Assembly: GCA_032173965.1 (NCBI GenBank)
Contig: CM063310.1
Coordinates: forward strand, 1,241,735 to 1,305,734
From: Sitta carolinensis
Taxonomy: Eukaryota > Chordata > Aves > Passeriformes > Sittidae
Direction: 5' to 3'
DNA: 64,000 nucleotides
The position numbers and the translations under genes were made by a program. The notes under the pieces are model-generated. The model had not been told where the DNA came from and made no database searches. It saw only the letters and a list, made by a program, of their open reading frames with translations. Positions within the stretch are counted from its first letter, which is position 1. The number at the start of each line of letters is the position of its first letter. Positions 1 to 22,500 of this stretch are shown here, in pieces.

Positions 1-11568
<11,568 letters not shown>

Positions 11569-12140
11569 CTTGGATCCGGCCTGACCCTTGACCCCGCCCC
11601 CGGCCCGACGCTGAAGCCTCCCATTGGCTGCAGAGAGCCACGCCCAACGCCCCGCCCCTGCCCCGCCCTCTCGCGGGGTTCCCGCCTTACCTGGTTACCG
11701 CGGAGACCGAGGCCCCGCCCTCCCCGTGTGGTGATTCGCGTGCCGGTCTTGAGCGATGGCAGCGCCGCCCAATCAGAGCGCGGCTCGGGGGAGAGGCGGG
11801 AACGCAACGTGCGGGCGGAACGGAAAGCCAATGAACGCGCGGGAACGCTGAGTGACACTCCCGCTGGGCCAATCAGAATGCTGCTTCCGCCCGGTGCCCC
11901 GCCCCCGTGCTCATGGCAACCACCGCCCTGGCGACCGCGGCCCGCCCTTTCCCGACCAGCCAATCAACAGCGCGCACTCCTGAGTGGCGGCAGTCTCAGC
12001 CAATCAACAAGCGAGTCTCAACCTGCTAAGCCCGGTGACATTGAGTGACAGGTGGATTAACCAATGAGGGTGAAGCGGCGGGCACGCCAGGCCGCCAATC
12101 AGCGCGGGGAGGCGGGGCGTCGACAGGCCGCGGCTTTGTG
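11569..12140. promoter_or_regulatory. Divergent GANAB/ZBTB3 CpG-rich promoter with eight CCAAT boxes
   Basis: CCAAT or ATTGG pentamers lie at 11623, 11769, 11828, 11869, 11960, 12000, 12061 and 12095, most as CCAATCA or CCAATGA, the NF-Y core. A YY1-like AAGATGGCGGC overlaps the GANAB start codon at 11568. GC boxes are frequent and there is no TATA box. A ZBTB3 non-coding first exon probably ends at 12140, before GTGAGCGG. Confidence 0.8.
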
Positions 12141-12460
12141 GTGAGCGGGGCCGGGGGCGCTGGGGGGGAACCGGGACAAACTGGGACCGAACTGGGACAA
12201 ACTGGGACCGCCGGGGGCCACCGGGGCTCACCGGGATTGACGGGGATGGGCCCCGCCGGGATTGACCGGGACCCAGGCGGTGAGACAGGGCCGGACCGGG
12301 ACTGACTGGGCCGGGCCGGGATTGCCCAGCTGGGCCAGCTCCAACCGCCGTGTCCCCTCCGCCCCCCGGAATTCCGGGATCACCGATCCCGCTTCTCCTC
12401 GCCTCCAACCCCCCGCAATTCCAAACCGCGGATCCCCCCCTTCCCCAGATCCAGCACCCC

Positions 12461-13020
12461 CAGCCCCATGGAGTTCCCTGGGCACACACGCCTCATTTTC
12501 CCGGTTTGCCCCCAATTTTCCCCCTTTCCCCGCAACTCGATGGAGTTCCCCGAGCGCTAATGTCCCTTATTAATTTCCATTTCCCTTATTTCTCCCCATT
12601 TTCCCCGCTCCAGCCCGATGGAGTTCACTGGGCACTAACCCCCCATTTTCCCCTGCTTTTTCCCCGTCTCAGCCCTGGCAGTTCCCGAGCACAAACCCCC
12701 CATTTTCCCCTCTCAGTTCCCGGCAGTTCCCCGAGCACTAACCCCCATTTTCCCTTATTTCTCCCCCTTTTCCCCTCTCAGCCCGATGGAGTTCCCCGAG
12801 CACTAACCCCACATTTTCCTTTATTTCCCCCATTTTCCCCCTCCAGCCCTAGGCAGTTCTCCGAGCACTAACCCCATATCTTCCCCTGTTTTCTCCCCAT
12901 TTTCCCCTCTCAGCCCTGGGCAGTTCCCCGAGCACTAACCCCCATTTTCCCTTATTTCCCCATTTTTCCCTCTCAGCCCTGGCAGTTCCCCGAGCACTAA
13001 CCCCCATTTTCCCCTCTCAG
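12461..13020 (+). repeat. Array of ZBTB3 exon 2 acceptor/start-codon copies
   Basis: Nine extra copies of the unit TCTCAG + CCCGATGGAGTTCCCCGAGCAC occur about every 45-80 bases upstream of the true exon at 13021. Four keep the ATG (12468, 12540, 12618, 12786), and the last three of these are followed after six codons by TAA. Separators are CCCCATTTTCCC-type pyrimidine tracts. Confidence 0.92.
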
Positions 13021-13024
13021 CCCG

Positions 13025-13733
13025 ATGGAGTTCCCCGAGCACAGCCGGCAGCTGCTGCGGGGCTGCGGGAGCAGCGCTCCCGTGGGATCCTGTGCGACTG
13101 CACGGTGCTGGTGGGCACCGCGCCCTTCCCCGCGCACCGCGCCGTGCTGGCCGCCTGCAGCTCCTTCTTCCACCTGTGCTACGCCGAGCCGGGCGGCGCG
13201 GGCGGGGCCAGGGGCGCCGTGGTGGCCCTGAACAGCGACATCGTCACGGCTCCCGCCTTCGCGCTGCTGCTCGAGTTCATGTACGAGGGGCGCCTGGCGC
13301 TGGCGGCCCCGCTCGAGGACGTGCTGGCCGCCGCCAGCTACCTGCACATGAACGACGTGGTCAAGCTGTGCAAGAAGAAGCTGCAGGCGCGGGGCCCGGC
13401 CGAGGCCGACAGCACCAAACGCGAGGAGGACGCGCCCAGCCCGCCCCCGCCGCAGCCGCCGCCGCCGCCGCCGCAGGAGCCGCTGGGCGAGGCGGACACC
13501 CCGCCGGAGCCGCCGCTGGTGGACGCGGCCGACACGACCCAGCCCGGGGTGGGGGGCGAGCGACCCCCGCCCAGCCCCAGCAGCTCCAGCGAGGCCGCGC
13601 CGGGGCCCGGAGCCGTCCCTCCGCCGGCGGGCGGGGGTCCCTGGGCCGCGCCCCCCGTGCCGGCCGCTGCCATCAAGGCCGAGGCCATCGTGATCTCGGA
13701 CGAGGAGCCCGACGGTGCCCGCCGCGCCCCGGG

Positions 13734-13769
<36 letters not shown>

Positions 13770-14118
13770 TGCCCAGCCCCGAGCGGCGCCGTTCGGGGAG
13801 GGGGCGGCGCTGGGCCCGGCGCTGGGGGGGCTGCGGGAGCCGCTGTTCCTGGCGCCGCTGGAGCCCCGCGGCGGCTTCGGGCTGTTCGCCGAGGAGGCCC
13901 CGACGTGCCCCACGTGCGGGAAAACCTTCTCGTGCTCCTACACGCTGCGGCGCCACGCCACCGTGCACACCCGCGAGCGGCCCTACGAGTGCCGCCACTG
14001 CCTGCGCTCCTACACGCAGTCCGGGGACCTGTACCGGCACGTCCGCAAGGCGCACAGCAGCGGCGGGCCCGCCCGCGGCCCCCGAGACCCCGCCCGCGAC
14101 GGAGACAACCCGCCCTGA
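13025..14118 (+). CDS. ZBTB3: ZBTB3, BTB/POZ zinc-finger transcription factor (apparent 1-base deletion)
   Basis: Nuclear BTB-C2H2 factor. The start [11 protein letters not shown] matches ZBTB3. An apparent missing base at 13059-13064 then shifts the frame, and the intact frame runs to TGA 14116-14118. The BTB domain covers about residues 10-115 ([39 protein letters not shown]). A Pro-rich linker follows, with [11 protein letters not shown], a probable sumoylation plus SUMO-interaction motif. Two C2H2 fingers close the protein ([21 protein letters not shown] and [22 protein letters not shown]). One coding exon begins at the acceptor 13020, after a non-coding exon ending at 12140. The lost C in GGCCTGCGG looks like a sequencing error because everything else is conserved. 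Confidence 0.95.
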
Positions 14119-14470
14119 CCGCCGCCTCCGCCCGCCACCGGCACGGAGCGAACCGAGCGCGCGGCACCGGCGGGGCCTGGGCGGGACGGCGGGACTGGGA
14201 CACCGCGATTGGACCGGGGACACCGAGACTGGGACACCGCGATTGGACCGGGACTACCGGGACCGGACCTGGGACACCGAGACTGGGACCCCGGGACTAC
14301 CGGGACCCCGGGATGAAGACGCCTGCTCTCACCGGGGACCCCGGGATGGGGACGCCTGTCCTGACCGGGACCCCCGGGATCTCCGGGGTTGCGACCCCGC
14401 CCCAGGGGAACCGGAGGGCGTGGCCCCCGCGTGGGCGTGGCCTCGCGCGGGTGTACGGGGGTCGCGCGCG

Positions 14471-14476
14471 AATAAA
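14471..14476 (+). terminator. ZBTB3 polyadenylation signal AATAAA
   Basis: AATAAA lies about 350 bases after the ZBTB3 stop, in GC-rich 3' UTR, followed by GT-rich sequence. Confidence 0.75.
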
Positions 14477-14599
14477 GCGACGTTGGACACGGGCGGTGGG
14501 CGGAGTCTGAGGGGGCGTGGTCGTGCGTGGCCCCGCCTTTTGGCCGAGGGGCCGCTTGGTTGGCGAGCGCCCCCTGGGGGCCCGGAAGACCCCGCGGTA

Positions 14600-14818
14600 G
14601 CCCCAGGCCCGAGCCGGGGTCGCCCCAGCTCCCCCCAGTTCCCCCCACTTCCATCCCAGTCGCCCCCACTCCCAGTCCCTCCCAGTTCCCCAAATCCCTC
14701 CCACTCCCCCCCCAGTCCATCAAAACCCCTCCCAGTCCATCCCAGTTCCCCTAAACCCCTCCCAGTCCATCCCAGTTCCCCTAAACCCTCCCCAGTCCAT
14801 CCCAGTGCGCCCCACAAG
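14600..14818. repeat. CCCAGT repeat between ZBTB3 and RCE1
   Basis: Tandem CCCAGTCCATCCCAGTTCCC-like units fill the short intergenic gap between convergent ZBTB3 and RCE1 3' ends. No gene is seen. Confidence 0.85.
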
Positions 14819-14829
14819 CCTTAAACCAC

Positions 14830-14835
14830 TTTAAT
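14830..14835 (-). terminator. RCE1 polyadenylation signal variant ATTAAA
   Basis: TTTAAT on the plus strand gives ATTAAA 85 bases past the RCE1 stop. Confidence 0.5.
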
Positions 14836-14919
14836 CACAAAAATAGACTCTGTGCGGCGGCTCCTATAAAAACGGGGGCGGGGGGGGCTCTGGGGAGGGG
14901 CGGGCGCCCCCCGCCCGTG

Positions 14920-17900
14920 TCAGGAGCAGGCGGGGGGGTCGCGGCACGGGGGGCGCGCCCCGAAGAAGGCGGGCTCGGTCAGGGGGTGCAGCAGCAGCAG
15001 GAAGCCCAGCACCCCCAGCAGGTACGCGGGCAGCAGCGCCCGGCGCCGCGGGTGCCCCAGGGCCGCGCCCAGCGCCGGGAACCCCATGGAGTTACAGAAG
15101 GAGTGGCACAGCACCGGCCCCGCCAGGTGACCTGGGAGCGGGGACACGGGATTGGCACCCCAGAAACGCACCCGGGACCCCCGAACTGCTGACAGCAACA
15201 TCGACCCCACCCCGGGATCCCGACAGACCCCAAATCCCGCCCAGGGCCCCAGGGATGACAGGAGTGGCACAGCACCGGGCCTGCCAGGTGAGCTGGGCAT
15301 GGGGGATTGGCACCCCAAAAACACAGCTGAGACCCCCAGGATCCCAACACCCCCAAAATCGCCCTGGGACCCCCAAACCCAGCCCTGCCAGGTGAGCTGG
15401 GGACAGGTACAGGGGGATTGGCACCCCGAAAACACACCCGGGACCCCCAAACCACTGAGAGCAGCATCAATCCCACCCCGGGATCCCAACAAACCCCAAA
15501 TCCCACCCAGGACCCCCAACCCCAGGGAGCTGGGGACAGGGAATTGGGGACTGGGGACCCCAAAATCTCCCCTGAGCACAGCTGGGGACCCCCCGGGCCC
15601 CCCAAACCCACCGGTCCGGAGGAACAGGAAAGCCGTGTAGGCCCCGAACACGGCCGTGTAGGAGAACTGGAATGCTGGGGGGGAAAAGGGGGGTCAGGGG
15701 CACCCCAAAACCCCCCCGGACCCCCAAATCCACCCCCAACCCCTGCCAGAGACTCAGAGGCACCAAAAATCCCACCCTGGGCACCCCAAATCCCACCCTG
15801 GGCACCCCAAATCCCCCCAGGGCAGCTCTGGGCATTCCAAGACCCCCCTGGAACCCCCAAAAAACTCACAGACCACCATGAAACATCCCCAGACCTCCCT
15901 AAATCCTCACCCTGAACCCCCCAAACCCCTGAGGACACCCCTGGACCCCCCCAAATCCCCCCCAGACCCCCCTCACCTGCTGCCATGAAGATGCTGCCCA
16001 CGGAGCCGTGGCGGAAGCGGAGCTGCTCGATCACATGGTGGAAATGGGCTGGGGGCAGCAGAATTTGGGGGTTTTGGGAGGGATTTGGGGTCTTTGGGTT
16101 TTTTTTGGGGGGATCAGGGAGCATTCAGGGTGTAGGGGAGGGGAGTCAGTGGGAGTTCTGGGGGGAGTTTGGGGTTTATTTTGGGGTCCCACTCGCCAAC
16201 CCCAAAGAACGGGGGCCAGGCCAGTACAGCGGGGTTTTGGGGTATTTTGGGGGTTTCACTCACCAACCCCAAAGAACAAGGGACAAAGCAGCACTGGGAA
16301 CTGTTTTGGGGTGTTTTTGGGGTTCTGCTCACCGACCCCAAAGAAGAGGGGGAAGGGTGGGTATTTTAGGGTATTTCAGAGTATTTTTGGGGTGTCTGGG
16401 GGTTGCACTCACCGACCCCAAAGAAGAGGGGGCAGGCCAGTACAGTGGGGTTTTGGGGTGGGGTTTTGGGGTGGGGTTTTGGGGTGGGGTTTTGGGGTAT
16501 TTTGGGGGTTGCACTCACCGACCCCAAAGAAAGGGGGCAGGCCAGCACGGCGGGGCCAGGCCCCGTGCAGGGCACCAGCATGGGCAGCATGCAGGCCCTG
16601 AACACCAACTCCTCTGTCAGTGGGGCCACCACCTGGTTCCGCAGCCAGCGCACGTCCCCCAGGCACAGCGCCCACACCCGCGGGTCTGGGGCACCCCAGA
16701 AACCCCACAGACCTCAGCCCCCAATCCCCAAACACAGCAAACCCCCAAAAACACAACAAAACCCCCGAAAAACCCAAAAAACTCCAAAAACCCAGCCCCG
16801 GTGTCCCCCAGGCACAGCGCCCACACCCGCGGGTCTGGGGCACCCCAAAAACCCCACAGAACTGATCCTTGAATCCCAAACCCACACAGGCTCCCCAAAC
16901 CCAACAGAACCCCCAACCCCCCCCCCAGAAATCCACCCCAAATCCCCCAGCCACAGCATCCACACCCACGGGTCTGGGGGGACCCCAAAATCCCACAGAA
17001 CTGACCCCCAAAACCCCAAACCCACACAGGCTCCCCAAACCAAACAAACCCCCCAAAACCCCCCAAATTCCCTCATTTTCACCCCCCCAAACCCCCCCAG
17101 TTCCACTCCCTGTGTTGTGTCCCCCCCAACCCCAATTCCTGAGCCCCCCAAATTCGCGCCCCCTCCCCAAATTGTGCCCCCCTCACCCAGGGCCACCCGG
17201 ATGCCATCGAGCCACCGCCAGGGACAGTCCATGGAGAGCTGGATCAGGGGCCCCAGGAACAGGATCTGGGGGGTCAGGGGGCATTTGGGGGGGTCAGGGG
17301 GGTCGCACCCCTTTTCCCTCCCCTGGGGGTATCAATGGGGGGGGGTCTCGGGGGGTTTTGGGGGGTTTCCCCGTTTCCCACCCCATACCCACCATGTAGG
17401 ATCAGAGCAGGGGGCAGGATTTGGGTTTGAGGAGATTTGGGGGGATTTGAGGGTCTCAGAAGGGTTTGGGGGGGGGGCTCAGGGAGGGTTTTGAGGGGTC
17501 CTGAGTGGGTTTCGGGGGTCTCAGGTGGGATTTTGGGGGACATCCGAACCCCTCCCACACCCAGCACAAATAAAGAGCCCAGGCAGAGCATCTGGGGAGG
17601 GGGGAAGAGACTCAAAAAATTGGGGGAGGGTCCTGGGGTCAAGGGGGTTTTGGGGCTCCCCGGGGGTGTCCGGGGGAGGTTTTTGGGGGGTCGCAGCCCC
17701 CCAGACCCACCATGGTGAGCAGCAGAGGCAGCAGCGTGGCCGGGACCAGCCCCTCGAGGCGCAGCCCCAGCAGCGGGCAGGGGGGTGTCGGCCTGGGGGG
17801 GCAACGAGGGGGGGTCAGCGGAGTTTGGGGGGATCAGCGGGGTTTGGGGGGGCTCTGGGACCCCCCACTAGGTCTTAGGGGCCTCCCCCCGGCTCACCTT

Positions 17901-18738
17901 GACCCCCGTGAGCTCCTTCCAGAGCCACACGAGGGCCGGGGACAGCCCCGACACCACCAGGACGCTCGTGAAGCGGCGCTTGATGACCGAGGGGTGGTCC
18001 CTGGGGAGGGGGCGGCGCGGGGGGGGCTGGGGAGGGGGGGCTTGTACCCCAAACCCCCCCCCCGATATCCCCCCAACACCCCCGGGCACTGAGGAGACCC
18101 CCAACCCTGCTAAAACCGCCCCCAAACCCCCAAGGGTTCCATCCCAACCCTATGGACACGGCAGGGACCGCAGAGACCCCTCCAGGGACCCCAAATCCCC
18201 CCAAGGACCCCCCAATACCCTGTACACGCCCCCAGCCCCCCCATAACCCATAGCCCCCCCCCCCAAACTCCTCCCCAGGTGTCCCATACACGCCTAAACC
18301 CCTCCCCATCCTCTGTGCACGCCCCCAGACCCCCCAAATCCCCCTGGGACCCCCCCGAATTCCCCCCAAATCCCCTGGGACCCCCAGAGATTCCCCGAAA
18401 CCCCCTGGGACCCCCCCCCAAACCCCCGAGACCCCCCGACTTCCCCGCAGACGCCCCAAATCCACCCCAGACCCCCTTCAATCCCCCGTAGGTGCCCCAG
18501 AGACCCCTGAGCCCCCTCCGCGCTCGCCCCCAGACCCCCCCCAGATCCGGCCCCCCAAAGCCCCGCGGCCCTACCTGGGCAGGGGGCTGCCCCACACGTA
18601 CAGGCTGCCCACGTAGGAGCAGGCCAGGCTGAGGCAGCCGAGCACGGCGGCCCAGCAGGGCCCGGCCCGGGCGGCGCCGGGGGTCGCTGCAGACCCCGGC
18701 CCGGCCCACGGGGAACCGGGGGGCTGCGGGGCCGCCAT
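14920..18738 (-). CDS. RCE1: RCE1, CAAX prenyl endopeptidase (two apparent small indels)
   Basis: ER-membrane protease that removes the AAX tripeptide from farnesylated or geranylgeranylated CAAX proteins such as Ras. Eight exons: 18575-18738, 17898-18000, 17711-17792, 17187-17265, 16519-16685, 15977-16048, 15612-15674, 14920-15131. Visible landmarks are [28 protein letters not shown], the catalytic EExxxR motif in [25 protein letters not shown] and [13 protein letters not shown]. Hydrophobic transmembrane segments are evident. Two apparent indels (17767-17780, and 16527-16533 where CTCTTCTTT became CTTTCTTT) break the frame; correcting both makes every phase agree. Several exon edges are tandemly copied in introns. 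Adjacency to TOP6BL on the same strand matches mammals. Confidence 0.95.
15132..15560 (-). repeat. Copies of the RCE1 exon 8 acceptor edge
   Basis: Segments at about 15258-15335 and 15380-15450 repeat the start of exon 14920-15131 ([10 protein letters not shown]) with its AG acceptor and the adjoining GGGGATTGGCACCCC intron block, at a spacing of 125-160 bases. A third, more degraded unit follows. Confidence 0.8.
16185..16518 (-). repeat. Array of RCE1 exon 5 donor-edge copies
   Basis: Four extra copies of the coding edge CPLFFGV with its donor occur at about 16188, 16257, 16328 and 16406. The most distal copy has a GC donor (GCGAGT); the others keep GTGAG. The copies retain a TTCTTTGGGG frame, whereas the copy attached to the exon seems to lack one base. 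Confidence 0.87.
16686..17160 (-). repeat. Copies of the RCE1 exon 5 acceptor edge
   Basis: The exon start encoding [10 protein letters not shown], with its CAG acceptor, recurs at about 16800-16840 and, more diverged, at 16944-16980. Between them are CCCCAAAAACCCCACAGAAC units. Confidence 0.85.
17266..17710. repeat. G-rich degenerate repeats in RCE1 intron 3
   Basis: TTTTGGGGGG and GGGGTCTCAGG units with no exon-like segment; the transcript strand is C-rich. Confidence 0.6.
18010..18570. repeat. CCCCAAATCCCC repeats in RCE1 intron 1
   Basis: Degenerate CCCAAATCCCCCTGGGACCC units occupy most of the intron. No exon is seen. Confidence 0.6.
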
Positions 18739-18789
18739 GGCGGGGCGGGGCCTGCGGGGGCGGGGCCAGCCAGGGGGCGGGGTTTGGGG

Positions 18790-19555
18790 AGGGTAGGTGG
18801 GGTTATGGAAATGAGGGGGCGGGGATAAAGTGTGGGCGGGGCGGTGGGTGGGTGGGAAACTGGGAGGGATTGGAGAGACTGGGAGGGATTGGAGAGACTG
18901 GGAGGGATTGGGAAACTGGGAAACGAGGGGGACTGGGAGGGACTGGGATGAACTGGGGGCACTGGGAGGGACTGGGAGGGATTGGGAAACTGGGAAACGA
19001 GGGGGACTGGGAGGGACTGGGGGACTCGGGAGGACAGGGGAACTGGGTTGAACTGGGGGGACTGGGAAACCGGGGGGGACTGGGAAAATGGGGGGGCTAG
19101 GAAACGGGGGACTGGGATGGACTGGGAAACTGGGGGGGGGAACTGGGAGGGACTGGGGAACTGGGATGAACTGGGGGGACTGGGAAACCGGGGGGAACTG
19201 GGAAACCAGGGAGGACTGGGAAAATGGGGGGGCTAGGAAACGGGGGACTGGGATGGACTGGGAAACTGGGGGTGTGGGACAGACCAACTGCAGGAACCAG
19301 GAATGTCTGAGACCAACCGGGATTGACTGTGGGAAACTGGAAGCAATGGGGGAACTGGGACTGACTGGGGGAACTGGGATCCATGGGGAGAACCAACGGG
19401 AACTGGGCAAACTGGGACTGACTGGGAGAACTGGGACTGTGAGCAGTGACTGGGAGTGAGGGAGGAAATGAAACCCAGGAAAGGAACTGGGCCCGACCGG
19501 TGTAACTGGGATGAGGCAGGACGGGGTGAACTGGGAGCACTGGGCTGGGAGGGGG
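18790..19555. repeat. GGGACTGGGA intergenic minisatellite
   Basis: Over 60 variants of GGGACTGGGA and GAAACTGGG lie between the RCE1 start and the TOP6BL 3' end. No gene is seen in this gap. Confidence 0.92.
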
Positions 19556-19569
19556 CTCTGTCCTGTCCC

Positions 19570-22500
19570 TCAGAGCGTCCACTCGCCAGGGTCCTGCAGT
19601 TGGGGGGTCCCGGGGGGCCCCAAAGGAGGGCGGGACCCCCCAGACCCCACCTGGCCCTGGCTGCTTCGGCGCCCTTCCTCCTCCTCCTCCTCTTCTCTCT
19701 GCCCCCGGCGCTTTTGGGGGTTCCCTGGGGGGCACGGGGGGGAGGGTTCAGTACCCGGGGGGGTTTTGGGGACCCCCCCCTCACCCCCGTTTCCCCCTCA
19801 CCCCCGCGGGGCAGCCCCGGCCGGCGCGACACCTCGGCCCATCTGCGGCGTGCAGCCGCCGCCAGCGCCGGCGTGTCCTGCACCTGGGGGGGACACGGTG
19901 ACACCGGGGGCACCCCCAAACCCCCCCGACCTCAGGGGGACCCCCCCCGAGCCCCCAGACCTGCAGGGCGCCCAGGCAGGCGCTGCGGAAGCGGGCGCTG
20001 GAGCTGGCGGCCACCACGGCCGTGACCGCGGCCACCGCCAGAGCCTGGGCTCGGGCCACGAGCTGCTGGGCCTGGAGGGGGGATTTGGGGGGTCACGGGG
20101 GATTTGGGGGGTCGGGGGGACCCCCAGAGCCCGCACCCACCTGGTGCTGGTGGCGCAGCCCCCCCAGGAGGGGGTGCAGGAGGGCCCGGAGCCCCCGGGC
20201 CAGCGCGGGGCGGCTCAGGCGCAGCGTGGGCTCCAGCTGGGGCAGCAGCAGCCGGCGCAGCCCTGGGGGCACCCCGGGTTTTGGGGGGGCCCCTCGAACC
20301 GGGGGGGATCCCCCGGAGAGGGGAGACAGCCCTGAACCACGGGGACACCCCCGAAACCAAAGGGACACCCCCGAACCTTGGGGTCACCCCCCAAACCTTG
20401 GGGTCAGCCCAGCTCGGGTGGCTGAGCTGGAATGTGGAGTTTGGGAGGGGGGGGGACACGAGAGGCACCCCAAAATCGTCGGGACACCCCCAAAATTTTG
20501 GGGACACGCCTGAAACAAGAGGACACCCCAGGGGGACAATCCCAAACCACGGGGACATTCCCAAAATGATGAGGAGATCACCAAGACCTCACGGGACAGC
20601 CCTGAAGTTTGGGGACCCCCTTGAGCCACGGGGACACCCCCGGGATTTGGGGACACCCCCAAGGCTTGGGGACACCCCAAAATCGGGGTTCCCCCCCCTT
20701 ACCTGCATCGTACCCCCCAAAGGGGTCCCGGTGGCGCAGGAAGAGGAAAACCAGGAGGGTTTTGGGGTCCCCCTCGGGGGGGATTTGGGGGTCCCCGTCC
20801 CCCTCAGGGGGGTCCCAGCGCACCTCAAAAGTGACATCGGGGGGTACCGGCTCTGAGGGGACAACACGGGGGGGGCTGAGGGGGGGAACCCCAAAAATTC
20901 CCCCCAAAAACCCTGGAACTCCACGGACCTTCCTCATCCTCGCAGGAGCCTCGGGGTCCGGGGGGGTTTTGGGGTCCGGGGGGGTTTTGAGGTCCAGGGG
21001 GGTTGCAGCCAGGCTGAAGCCCCCCCAGTCCCCCAGCAGAGAGGGGTCCCCCAGAGTTGGGGGGATCGGGGGGGGCACGGGGACCCCCGCGGGTCGAACA
21101 GGTAAAGGTGGGAAGGTCAAGGAGAACAATGGAGGGGAGGAGCCCCCCAAAATCCCCCAGACCCCCCAGATCCCACCTGGGCATCCTGAGATCCCCCAGA
21201 GAACCCAAATTCCCCACCCCCCCCCCCCCCAGAAACCTGAGACCCGCCCTGGACAACCCAAAACTCCCCCCGGGCACTCTGAGACCCCTCCTGGGCACCC
21301 CAAATCCTTCAAATCCCCTTGGACACCCCAAATCCCACCCTGGGCACCCCAAAACCACTCAGGTGCCCCAAAAGCCCCATAAACACCTGAAACCCACCCC
21401 AAATCCCACTTCAGACCCCAAATCCCACCCCTGAACACCCCAAATCCCACCCCCAGGACTCCACATCCCCCCCCAGGGCGCCAAACACTCCCCTAAATCT
21501 CCCCCAAATCTCCCCCAAACCACCCCAGATCCCCCCCCGGTGCCCCCAGCCCCGGATATCTGCACTCGGCGGAGGGCGGGGGGTCCCGCCCCGGGGGTCC
21601 GGGGGGCTGAGGGCGCTGACCGGCAGCAGCTCAGGTCCCCCCGAAGCCCGCGGCCGCCAGCGGGGCCGGCAGCGGCAGCGGCAGCGGCAGCCCCGGAACG
21701 GGCGGAGGCGGCTGCGGGGCGGCCTGGGGGCACGGACCAGACGGACCAGTTCGGAACAGTTCGGACAGTACGGACAGTTCGGAACAGTTCGGACCAGTCG
21801 GACCAGTTCGGAACAGTTCGGCTGACAGTACGGACCCAGTTCGGACCAGTTCGGACCAGCGACGGACCAGTAGCCAGTTCGGCAGTTCCCAGACGGACCA
21901 GTTCGGACCAGTATCGGACCAGTTCTGGACCAGTTCGGACACAGTTCGGCCAGTCATCGGACCAGTTCGGCCAATCACCAGTTCGGACCAGTTCGGACCA
22001 GTTCGGACCAGTCATCGACCAGTCATCGGACCAGTTCGGACCCAGTTCATAAGTCTATCCCAGTCCCCATTCCCCATCGACCCAGTCCCACCCAGTTCCC
22101 ATCCTTCAGTCTATCCCAGCCACCCAAGCATCCCAGTCCCCCCCAGTCCTTCCCAGTCTATCCCAGCGCATCCCAGTCCAACCCATCCGTCCCCCCAGTC
22201 CCTTCCAGTCCCTCAGCCCTATCCCAGTCCATCCAGTCCCATCCCAGTCCAACCCAGTCCCCCAGTCCCCCCAGTCCCTCCCAGTCCCATCCCAGTCCAC
22301 CCAGTCCCCCAGTCCCCCCAGTCCATCATCCATCCATCCCAGTCCCTCCCAGTCCCATCCCAGTTCCCAGTCCCATCCCAGTCCCCGTCCTCCCAGTCCC
22401 CCCCAGTCCCCACCCATCCCAGTCCCCCCACTCCCTCCCAGTCCCCCCCAGTCCCATCCCAGTCCCCCCCAGTCCCCCCCAGTCCCCCCCAGTCCCATCC

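Noticed and set aside
18790..19555. A small gene between RCE1 and TOP6BL
   Set aside because: Only GGGACTGGGA repeats are present; the open frames are repeat translations.
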